DNA of 42,084 bases from Mesotaenium endlicherianum (Eukaryota; Streptophyta; Zygnematophyceae; Zygnematales; Mesotaeniaceae), in assembly GCA_009602735.1 (NCBI GenBank), contig WELA01007910.1, forward strand, positions 1-42,084, read 5' to 3'. The translations under genes were made by a program, and so were the position numbers. How positions within the stretch are numbered: position 1 is the stretch's first letter; each line of letters starts with the position of its first letter. The notes below the pieces were generated by a model, which was not told where the DNA came from, did no database searches, and worked only from the letters and a program-made list of their open reading frames with translations. Shown piece by piece: positions 1-9,530 of this stretch.

Positions 1-77
1 CCTAAACCCTAAACCCTAAACCCTAAACCCTAAACCCTAAACCCTAAACCCTAAACCCTAAACCCTAAACCCTAAAC
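1..77 (+). repeat. Telomeric repeat array, CCCTAAA type
   Basis: About eleven uninterrupted copies of CCCTAAA, the C-rich strand of the TTTAGGG repeat of most plants and many green algae. The C-rich strand at the 5' end of the + strand is the orientation expected at a left chromosome end. The array starts mid-unit and stops abruptly at a non-repetitive sequence, so the true telomere is longer and was trimmed in the assembly. I see no degenerate repeats beyond position 77. Confidence 0.97.
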
Positions 78-1262
78 GCCTGCCGCCCCGTCAAACAGCT
101 ATCAGTCGCGACAAGGGAGGGTCTTTCACAATTTGAGGTCGCGAGGATGGGTTGAACCGTTGAAGAAGTATGGAACTGTATGGACGGACGCCTTTAGGGA
201 TACGACAAGTTCTTTGTCGTTGGTCATTATGTACGCCATTCAGACTAATTCAAACGGATTCAAACTAGGGCCCAAATGTTTTTGTCGCCAGAGCTGTATG
301 GTAACTGTAGTAAGTATATCGCAAAATGTAAAACTTAGTCAATGACAAGAATGCTTGAGTATAAAGTCATGCAGCTGCGAATCATAAAGCAAACCAGATA
401 TATATTTTATGGCCGCACCACACATTCGTCACGTTCTCTTCAAAACAAGTAATTGGTTACAAACTATAATTGATTCGAACGAACGTGGTATAAATGCTTA
501 TGATTACTCAGGAGTAAACATTTTTCCCGATGTATGTCCGACTCTCGAGCAAGTATAGGCGGCAGAAGATATGGACCAGAGGCAGCATAAACCTCCTCCT
601 GTTCTGTCCTTATCCACTTCATGCCTTCAGCAGTTCTCCCCTGGAATTCAGGTAACATCAGCTTGGAGCAGCTTGGAGCAGCTTGGACTACGAGTATATT
701 GATGGCATATTACGTAAGCCTGTGCGAGTCTCCTGGACAGACCACCTGACTGTGTCCTTATTTGCAAAGATTTGTGCTCCATTTGGATTTATCGGGTGCA
801 ATCGAATGTGCATTGGTCTGATGGCCGCTTCAGTCCAGATGTAACTGATGGACAAACCTGGACAAAGCCACTACCTCGTACTACCGTCGCTGCCAAAAGA
901 CCGCAAAGGACAGCACGGACCACCTTCTAGGTCGCGTGACTGGATTGTGGAGTCTTCAATGTAATCACGAGTCCCGACTCCGACTGTGCCCTTGGCTTTC
1001 TAATCATTTTGGACCTGGTCTTGGCCCTTGGGTTATATCGATCTGCGAGGTTGGAAGGTGGCCTTTCATTGTCACGTATGATCGCTGCAGGTCAAGTAGC
1101 ACATTGGTTCATGAAGGCTGTGAGGAGGCTGTGAGGATTACTCTGCAACTTGAAAGAATAGCTACAATCACCTCTACGAGCAGCATTAAACTTTTCGCAT
1201 AATTGGCCTGCCCTGAGCATGTAGCCCTTCAGGAGATAGTCTTGCTCCCTCAACGAGTTAAA
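78..1262. other. Subtelomeric region without a recognised gene
   Basis: Only short open frames on either strand and no recognisable protein similarity. The one structured element I see is a small tandem repeat at 661-687 with the 10-base unit GCTTGGAGCA. The 3' part must hold the promoter and 5' untranslated region of the pyrophosphatase-like gene that starts at 1263. I cannot point to a TATA box with confidence. Confidence 0.6.
661..687. repeat. Short tandem repeat, 10-base unit
   Basis: Two complete copies and one partial copy of GCTTGGAGCA lie head to tail about 600 bases from the telomere array. It is too short to call a subtelomeric satellite. No function is suggested by the sequence. 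Confidence 0.8.
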
Positions 1263-4200
1263 ATGGAGTCGCTGAAGTCTTTGGCCGGAGCGGGGCGTTC
1301 TAACTCAGAGAGCCTAGAGCCTGTATTCAGGGTTGATCTAAATTTGAAAGCGAGCAGCTGTATTGGTTGTTTCCCTACGTTTCCTAAAGGTGGCCTCGGT
1401 GGATTTCCCATGGACGATTATAGATCCGATGAAGACACGGCAGATGCATATGTACCTGCTGACATAGCGGGGAGCTCTTGCGCAGTGAAGAGGCCTTACG
1501 ATAGAGTAATAGAAGACGATGAGGAGTTTTGTCATGAGATTGAGGGTACACCAGGGACTTGTCAACAGAGGGTATTCATCACGAATAAAGAGGGGAAACG
1601 GGTTTCATCATGGCACGGCGTCCCTCTTTACAGAGCTGACAACTATCTGAACTTCGTATGCACAACCCCCCAAGCGAACCAAGTCAAGAACGGAGGCAGA
1701 GGAATGGACATTTCTCAAACCGGAAGCCACAACGCCCTCAGACCAGTCCTACGACATCCGATAGCCGATAGTACATTCAGCCCTAGGAGTGTCTTGGAAG
1801 GAAGTTCGAGTGGAAAAATCGAGGAAGCCAAAGCGGCACCACCCAGCAAGCTGCTCTTCAATCTGGGGGTACTACCACAAACATGGGTTGACATCGACGA
1901 GCCCTCTGGGGATGGAGAACTTTCTCAGCTCAATTCATTCAGCAAGGGGTACTCATCGAGCAGCTCTTTCAGCCAAATTTCACTTACCAGCCAATCTGAC
2001 GAATGCTTCCAGGCACCCCCAGAGTGGAATGTGGGAAACTTTTTACGGTCAAGGTCTAGCAATACTGGGGGCTATCCTTTGGAGTTCATAGACGTGGGAG
2101 GGACGGAGGCGGTTGCTGGGCAAGTGTACAGGATAAAGCCAATCGCCTGTCTGGCAGTCTGGGATGCAGAACAAGACGATGCCCTGTCGTGCAAAGTCAT
2201 TGGCATTGCAGGAGACGATCCGCGGGCAGAGAGCATCAACAGTCTCCAGGACATGACAGCCAAGGTGCCAGGCGTGCTGGAAGCGGTGCAAGAATGGCTC
2301 CGTGCCACTGCTCCCCCCTGCATTCCAAACTCTGTGTCTGAGCAAGGTAAGCTAGCCCAGTGCCTGACGTCTGTGTGGCCATATTTTTGTCTGCTGCAGG
2401 CCCCGCTTGACATTTACCACTTGTGGGACAAAGCGCAGCCACGTGATTATTCGGTTGATCCATGCCAGATCTGCTTTGTGCATGTGAGCGCTTAGGGCTT
2501 GCCTCTGCAATGCAAGGATGCGTGTATAAAGACATATCGTTTAGTTCCCCGCCGGCCTGAAATCTCTTGGTTTGTGCTGCTCCTGGAACCATGTTGGTTG
2601 TGATCCTCTGCTCCTCTTATTGCTCATGATTGCTACCTGCTCAATGGTATGCAGGTTCCCTCATTGTGAAGACGTGGGTGATGGATGAAGAGATCAGCCA
2701 GCACATTGCCCTAACGGCGACAGCTCTGGCCCACTCCTCGTGGAACTATCACCACAAGAAGCTCTCCCAGGAAGAGAGAAGTGCTGGAGAAGATGCCAGC
2801 GCTGGCGGAGGCTGCCCTCCAGACTGCAACTTCTGCCATAGCGCAAAGCCGAGGCCCAAGGAGGCATGCCCGCAGCTCCTGAGGAACAGCTCTCGCAACC
2901 GCTCCAGGCGTGGGCCTGATGGACTCTTTGCCAACTTCCTGGGGGCTTCTGTTGCATCCTCACAATTGCCTTCCACACCAACCCCACCCTCAGACGCTAA
3001 GAGGGAGGAAGTTCTTCTGGCCAGGGGAGTGCTTAGCGGCGGCAGCGGCAACTCCATGATGAAGGCCTTCAAGCGCAGCGTCACCGACACCAAGATGTAT
3101 CTGCAAGCTCCGGACGTCGCCCCAGCAGACGGCAAGAAGGAGAAGCAGGAGGGAGGAGGGGGACCCAGGCTGACCAAGTCCAGTAGCGGGAAGATGGAGA
3201 GGGAGCCGTGCTTGACCAAGTCCAGGAGCGCTCGCGTCCAATCGTCCAACGAGCTTCTTGCTGTCGCTGCTGCAGCCAATGAAGCCGTTCCCGCTGAGAA
3301 GTTGCCCCTGGTCAAGTTCATGCCGAAGCATTGGAGGTCCAACAGCTGGCTAGGTGGCACGCAGTCGGGCAGTCCTCACGCGGCGTCAGCGAGCCCCGGC
3401 AGAGGCTCATCACCCGAAGGCGTACCCGAAAGGTCCGCATCAATGCCTGAGTCCGGACATCATCCACAACCGAAGCAGAAAGCACGAGCGGATGCGCATT
3501 CGGGACCCTCCAAGTCCTTGGGCACCAGCAGCAGGCCCGCAGAGATCCCCAAGAGCAGGAGTGACATGGACCAGAAGAAGTTGCTCCTGAAATTTGCGTC
3601 CAAGTGGTCCAGGAAGGTGCTGCTGAGCTCGCTGGGAGCGTGCGGCAGCCCCTCGGTGCTGGAGCATACCCGCCGGCTGGAGGGGGATGCGCCCTTGCCG
3701 CCCACGCCAGCTGATAGATCCGCTGCAGGCAGCTATGATGAAATGGCGATGGCCGCCATTTTTGGAGGGGACACGTGCAGACTGTCGATGACAAGTGCCG
3801 AGTCTTCCAGAGTCAGCATCAGCAGCAGCAACAACAGCAGCACCGCAGGCTCGCCTTCTGTGCCCCCCTCGGTCCCTGTCCCACGACCTGTGTCCAAGCT
3901 GCACCGTGAGAGCAACAGGAGCAATACCAAGGCATGCGCAGCAGAAGAAAGCAGAGTCAACGTGCAGGCCGTGGAACAGGAATGGGTGGTCCACTACACA
4001 GCTCCTCAAGTACCAGTTGCTGACGTAAGCACAGCGCCGAGGAAGGAGGAGGAGGAAGAGGAGGGGCCTGGCTGTCACAGCCCAGCACCGGATGAGCCAA
4101 CCGAGTCCACCAGATGTGTGGAAGGGTTTACGTTGGATGTGGCGCCAACTCTTGCGGAGAACGAGATGGCATGCATGGAAGACGTGGCAGCGGCAGGAGG

Positions 4201-5275
4201 CGCAGACCACAGGCATGTGCACCCTTCGGAAGACACCTGCTCATCCAAGCAAGCTGGAGCAGGTGCTCTCAGTGCAGAACCTGAGGATCCTCTTTCGGCC
4301 TCGGCACCCGGCGTGAACGTGCCTGATGATGACGACGACGATAGCTCGCCAACGGGGGACGCGACAGCTTTCAGGTCACTGGATGACGATGGCCAAGGCT
4401 CTTCTGAGCCCAAGGACAACAGGGAGATCCCTGTTGTTGCTGCGCTGCACACACGAGACAGCGCTGCCACCGCGGCGTGTGAAGCAAGCATGGAGGCGTC
4501 CCCCTCGAGCAGTGGCCCTGATGCTGAAGCGGAAGTGAGACCGAGTCAGATGCAGACAGCGCAGGTACTGAGCACAGAGGAGTCCAGGAGTGATGGAGTT
4601 GCCAGTGTGCCGGAGGCTAGCCCTGTTGTTGAGTTGGCACCCCGCAAAATGGAAGTGGAGAAAATCGAGGCTATTGATGCTGCCGTGGAAGATGCAATAC
4701 CGGTCGCACAGATGGCCACCGAGGTGTTGCTGGAGAAGCAAGCGGCGGGCTTGGCAAAGGCACCTGAGCAGGCCGAGGAGGAGCAGCTGGCTGCAGCAGG
4801 CGACGACGACATCCCGGTGGCAGTCCCCTTGGACGAGAACGCCCTGGTAGCACTCGTCAGACTGTGGGCCTCGGCTCCCACCACGGAGAACCTGATGACT
4901 GTGGTGAAGCAGAGAGAGTGTGCTCAACTGGCTGCCAGCACACGAGAGGAGCAACTTCCTCTTGCTGCTGACGTGGGCTCCGACGATGAGCCGAAGCGTG
5001 CGCCTCTCCTGCGGCAGAAGAGTGTCATGATTCCCAGCTCCAAGAATGACCTTGACGAATTTGAAGCCATATGCAGGGAGAAGGTTGGCAGAAGAGTAAG
5101 CTTTAACAGCAGTGTGCAGGTAATATACTTTCATCGGTATAATTTTGAGCTTCCAGTGCAAACAGACGTGGCTTTGACACCTGCATCAACCGCTCGACAT
5201 AGTACCCCGGCTGCTGTGAAGCATTGTGGCCATGCAGATCTGCACGAAGTAGTAGCAAGTGAGGTAATTGCTTAG
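1263..5275 (+). CDS. Pyrophosphatase-like pseudoenzyme with long disordered tail and PP1-docking motif
   Basis: Two exons, 1263-2346 and 2655-5275, encode about 1234 residues. The 308-base intron has GTAAGC and TATGCAG ends and is phase 1; splicing restores a pyrophosphatase C-terminus split between two frames. Residues about 95-395 follow family I soluble inorganic pyrophosphatase: SWHGVPLYR (116-124), LGVLPQTWVD (201-210), QVYRIKPIACLAVWD (287-301), KVIGI..DDP (311-320), then the final helix ending ALAHSSWNYHH (385-394). The DNDPID metal-binding loop is not intact: a Ser-rich stretch of about 55 residues (216-270) lies there, followed by YPLEFIDVG. The acidic pair corresponding to yeast D147/D152 is kept as D301 and D306. 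Activity is therefore doubtful. Residues 400-1234 are low-complexity, rich in Ser, Ala, Pro and Glu, with basic patches; RRVSF (1174-1178) matches the protein phosphatase 1 docking consensus. The start is the first ATG in the frame, in an AAAATGG context. The 3' end is less certain: a possible donor (CAG|GTAATA) at 5119/5120 could replace the last 51 residues. Confidence 0.78.
2347..2654 (+). other. Intron of the pyrophosphatase-like gene
   Basis: The donor is AAG|GTAAGC and the acceptor TATGCAG|GTT. Phase 1 is kept on both sides, and the split codon reads Gly. The exon 1 frame runs on into the intron to a stop at 2493-2495, and the exon 2 frame is open upstream to 2630. Unspliced reading would therefore look like two separate genes. 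The protein similarity across the junction supports splicing. Confidence 0.88.
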
Positions 5276-6563
5276 GGCATGTCATCCAACTTAAACAGCA
5301 GACAACGCCCTAGTCTTAGTGTCCGCATTCCCATATATTCATCCTGATATCTGTACAAAGTTTTTGCTTACAATATTAAAGTTAGGGTTAGGAAACTAAC
5401 TAGACCATAATATTCTTGCTCTTACACTAGTACTCTTGAGCATGTGCCTTAGTCTTATCAAAGACGTATCACAAATGGCTCTGAGCTGTACATGACAATC
5501 AGAACTGTAGGACTAGTTAGTACGTGAAATAGAAATCCAAGTAACTACTCAGGCTCGCAAAGTAGGCATACACAACCGAAGGTGTTCCCCTTCTTTAAAG
5601 TTCCAAACACTCAACTCAATGGTATGTTCTCGTTGCGTGGCACTTGGAAGCAGTTTTCGGTCAGCCGACATGAATTCAACATCTCATATTGTGCCCATTT
5701 CAAAGATATACGCAGTTATGGAGAAGATGAGTTGCAACATTATGGGCCTGCTTGTACATGCACATAATTGGAGTGCAACAATATTTTGAATATTTAAGTT
5801 TGTCTTTTTTACAGCCCTACCACGGTTATTGTGCAAGTCCACGAGAAGCTTGGGGAAAAGGAATAGTATTAGGAAATGACTTTAGTAGCATGTTGTGCTA
5901 ACAAGCATACTAGCAAAGTAAACCAATCCTTCCAAGATTATCTTTAAGATCCATCTCAAGTTCTCGAGAGGTGCAAGCATAGAACCTTATAGACACCTCC
6001 TTTTGGGCAGGGGCACCTTTCTGGCAAAGTCTCGCCAAGACTACTAGGAACGGACTACAAAGCGTGCAAGGAGAGAAGGGTTGTGCCTGGCCCCATCTCC
6101 CTCAGTTTTATATTTTGAGAGGGGGCAAAACTGAGCGAAATCCACTTGTGAGGCGCCAGCCTGGTCAAAACTATTCAGAACGTCTCTGACAATGGAATAA
6201 TGATTGTGGCCGCACGACAAAGAGCATGTGGACAGCCAATTCAGAGTACGAGCTTACTGCGTGCTACTACTGTGCGAGGCGGAAGTAAGCGCTCACGACT
6301 TTACGTAAGGGGGGCCACTTACTAAAAGTTGCAAACACAAAGGTAGACCACTCGGCTTATAACTTTTTAGTAGCAAAGATATACTCACAGGAGGTCTGTA
6401 TCCATACAAATATTGCCCTTTCCTTCGACTTAAATAAATACTGCAACAGTGGAAATTATTAATTGTAAAAGAGAAGAGGATACCAAGACAATACTCAAAG
6501 TAGTGTCACACACGCAGGTACATCAGCTGAAGGGTATCGTTCTTATATCACCACCTAAAACTT
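5276..6563. other. Convergent intergenic region
   Basis: Lies between the 3' ends of the pyrophosphatase-like gene (+) and the AP2/ERF gene (-), so it should hold both 3' untranslated regions. The longest frames are under 65 codons and show no recognisable domain. A short TTAGGGTTAGG stretch near 5384 looks telomere-like but is not a TTTAGGG array. Confidence 0.6.
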
Positions 6564-9470
6564 CTACCACAGACTGATGAGTCCGCTGCCTAAGCCATCG
6601 TCACCATCATACGACGGCACATCACACAAATCCCAAAGAGCTGCAGCGTTGTCGTCCAGTGTAATGTCTCTGGACAGGTCATCTATGTCTGCTAAGAAGT
6701 TGTCCATGTCACCCTGAGGGAGCAACATGGACGATGGAACCTCCCCTCCTAAAATTCCAGACGTATTCAGGAGCAGGTCGCTTTGAGGGTGAAGGAATGG
6801 CGGGTTCAGCAGTATGCAGGCAGGCTGGTTCTCAGAATCAGAGAGCTCTGACACCACCTCACTGGCAACACTGCAAATTCAGACGCAATGGACCAGGCTG
6901 TCAGTCAACGACACAGGACGATTCGGAGTAGGTAGAGTGACAGCAACCAGTAAGCGTCTGACGCGCGACACAGAACCCACTGCTCAGGCTGCACAAGCAT
7001 CGCCAGACAAAAAGAGCAGCAACTGAACAGACTCTGCATGCATGAAAGGACTAGCATGGCACACCTGTCCGAGTCAGAATAGTAGCCCTGCATGAGCTTG
7101 GCCGCCTTGCTGTTCTTCTTCGCACGCACAAGGCCAGCCACACCCTTAGCACAGGAGGAGGGCACCCCAGCGGTCGCGGGCTGAGTCACAATAGCAGCAC
7201 CATCTGCTACTTCCACACCTGGCACAACTCCACCTGCACAAGCGCCAGGCTTGGCCACCTCTTCTTCAAGAGGAAAGTTGGTCTGAGCAGCAGAACCACG
7301 GATCGTGCGGGCAGCAGCATCATAGGCTCTGGCAGCATCTTCTGCAGTGTCATACGTGCCAAGCCACAGCCTTACTCCGCGCGCTGGATCGCGAATCTCC
7401 GCTGCCCACTGCAACCACATCCCGGGAGCATGGCTTCAGGTGCCACCCGACGCATTCCAAACGGTTCCCTCCTCCCCTTTGCACTCTATGCCAAAATGTT
7501 GTCCATTCAGAAGCCATAGCCATAAGTACTACAAGCAAATGACAGCTCCACAGGTGTCTCAACAGATGTTACAGATAAGAGGTACAGACCTTTCCCCAGG
7601 GGCGTTGGCGGACTCCCCTGTAGCGATGGGACTTAGGCTCCTTGCCAGTAATGCCAGCAGCAGCAGCACCTTCAGCTTTCGGTGCCTTGACAGCAGCCGG
7701 CTTCTTTGGTGCCTTCTCCACCTTGGGCTTGCTCGCCTTCTTGACTGCGGCTGCCTTTACTGGCTTTATAGCTGCTGCTGCTCCTAATCCTGCTGAGGTG
7801 GGCTGATTTACAGGTGGAACAATATCCTCCATTGTGACCATCGGAGATAGAGATGTGTGGTTTGCTGACCCGAAGCCAGAAGCATAAGGGTGAGAATTTT
7901 GATGCGAATAGCCAACATCATAAGCCACCTGCCAGCATCAGACACCACCGTATGAATGTGGGCCGCATCAGGTGGAGTATACGAAGCAACAATGTAGACG
8001 TGCAGTACACAAGTACGCATTGCCATGGCCTGCAGTGGAGTAAAAAATAAGCATGATACAGCAACCCATCATAAACTTCCAAGCAAACCATTTAGGCATC
8101 AATCACAAAGGGGGGCTTACAGTGGAAGAAAAGGAAAAGTCGTCAGCGGGGGCATAGGCAGAAGGGGGGGTTGGTGCCAGTATCGGATGAGAAGGCAGCT
8201 GTGGCGGAACAGTCAAGGCAGCCTTCTTTTGCAGTTTCGCTATCTGCACAAAAGCAAGATGCCCGTCACATATTCCATCAACTATCCATCAATCAGCTGT
8301 CGCTAATTTGATCCATTACCTACAAATAATTACAAGCAATTATTTCAAAAAATAAAAAAAAGGACTCATCAAGCCAGCACCAATAGACATAGCAACTCCT
8401 GCACAGCACAGACAGGAATAAATATGCCAGAACTTGTGCGAACAGCCTACAGAAATGATAAAACTGCAGAAGGTTGGTGGTACAGACCATATAAAAACTA
8501 CTCTCAAAACAGTCACAAGGAAAGGGAAGAGGTAAGAACCAGAAAAGCAAAGAAAATGAGCAACCACCTTTGGAGGCGGTCGAGAAGCGCGCACTTTCGC
8601 TGGAGGCCACCCCCAATCATCCATAGAAGGCATGGCTGTATTCCCAGGCATCAACATTTGGTACGAGATATCTGAGTCGTCGTCTGATTCTGACTGATAA
8701 CTTGTCCCAGCCTGAAAGGTACAGCAACAGAAGTAGAAGTTTGAAAGGTCAGACATACAAAATTTATATACTCATGGGGTACAAGTTTAGGGCACAACCA
8801 TCTCCATATGAGGTTAAGAACACCCAGCGAGTCACAATGACGTGCACCTCTAACGAGCCTTATTGACAAATACTTGAAGCAAACTCTACCTCGGGTCCAT
8901 TGCTGTTGGCAGAAACAGTGTCATGAGTAGACATAGCATACAGCACATGATAAGAACATCCAGAGAAGCGACTGCACGAGATTTTTACAAACAGATAAGC
9001 AAGGAGAAAGATGTCAACCACGCATACCTGTGGATTGTGTGCTACATTGGCAAAGTGTGTTGGTTTTGCGCTAAACAAGTCCTCGTCAGAAGATTCGTCT
9101 GTGGCATCAGGGTCTGTCCGCACAACTCGACCCCTTTTTGCACATATCTATCCAAAACAAAAGAATATTGTCAAAACCACATGACAATGTCATTCTTCCA
9201 ACTCTCAGTATTTCATAACCCTCCAAACTTCAAACGGTAAATCCCACTAGCCCTCACTGACTAACAAGTCTAGGGGAGTACACGGAAGTGTAACATCTCA
9301 AACTATTATCAACTTCAACATGATGGTTTGCAAGTGGACCTGTATACCTTCATCTTAGTTTGTTCCCATTCATCATCATCAGATGAACATAAGGTAGATA
9401 CGTCATATGCTTCAGAGAGACCATGTGTCTCTCTACCGTAGCGCGCGCTAAACGCATGGACTCCCGGCAT
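6564..9470 (-). CDS. AP2/ERF transcription factor with CRF-like acidic motif
   Basis: Seven exons on the minus strand (9470-9348, 9147-9028, 8711-8568, 8243-8121, 7928-7590, 7408-7065, 6870-6564) join at GT/AG sites with matching phase to give 1500 bases, 499 residues and a TAG stop. One AP2 domain lies at residues 271-329: [13 protein letters not shown], then [27 protein letters not shown] and TNFP. Ala and Asp in WAAEIRD are the ERF-type DNA-contact residues, as opposed to the Val and Glu of the DREB type, so GCC-box-like targets in the nucleus are expected. Residues 45-64 contain [19 protein letters not shown], which resembles the TDPDATDSSSDE core of cytokinin response factors. Further acidic and Ser-rich patches are at 28-36 and 87-95. 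Residues 225-254 are Lys/Ala/Pro-rich, like a histone H1 tail or nuclear localisation segment. The C-terminus is acidic ([12 protein letters not shown]) and may activate transcription. The start is the first ATG, in context TTTACAATGCC, with two hairpins just upstream. Confidence 0.92.
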
Positions 9471-9483
9471 TGTAAAAAAGACC

Positions 9484-9509
9484 ACCTTCGAGCGCTACGC
9501 GCTCAAGGT
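9484..9509 (-). promoter_or_regulatory. Hairpin 1, just upstream of the AP2/ERF start codon
   Basis: On the minus strand the arms ACCTTGAGCGC and GCGCTCGAAGGT pair with a GTA loop and one bulged G, an 11-pair GC-rich stem. It ends 13 bases before the ATG at 9470 and is followed by a run of T. In a eukaryotic leader this could slow scanning ribosomes. It lies in the mRNA only if transcription starts upstream of 9509, which I cannot verify. Confidence 0.6.
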
Positions 9510-9512
9510 CAT

Positions 9513-9530
9513 CCAAGCTATGGAGCTTGG
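9513..9530 (-). promoter_or_regulatory. Hairpin 2, next to hairpin 1
   Basis: A perfect 7-pair inverted repeat, CCAAGCT and AGCTTGG with a 4-base loop, separated by three bases from hairpin 1. The two would stack in the leader of the AP2/ERF mRNA if transcribed. The role is inferred from position only. Confidence 0.5.

Noticed and set aside
2049..2592. Minus-strand frames across the first exon and intron of the pyrophosphatase-like gene
   Set aside because: Shadows of the coding frame, with no recognisable protein similarity.
3440..5161. Long minus-strand frames (up to 261 codons) opposite the second exon of the pyrophosphatase-like gene
   Set aside because: They arise from the GC-rich, low-complexity coding strand. 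They contain no domain, and the plus strand explains the region.
5380..5392. Telomere-like TTAGGGTTAGG
   Set aside because: Less than two units and of a different repeat length from the chromosome-end array; most likely chance.
7347..7787. 146-codon plus-strand frame over the AP2 exons
   Set aside because: Antisense shadow of the Lys/Ala-rich exon and AP2 domain.
8880..8950. Possible extra small exon between exons 2 and 3 of the AP2/ERF gene
   Set aside because: The candidate lengths (13 or 82 bases) would break the frame, while direct joining of exons 2 and 3 is in phase.
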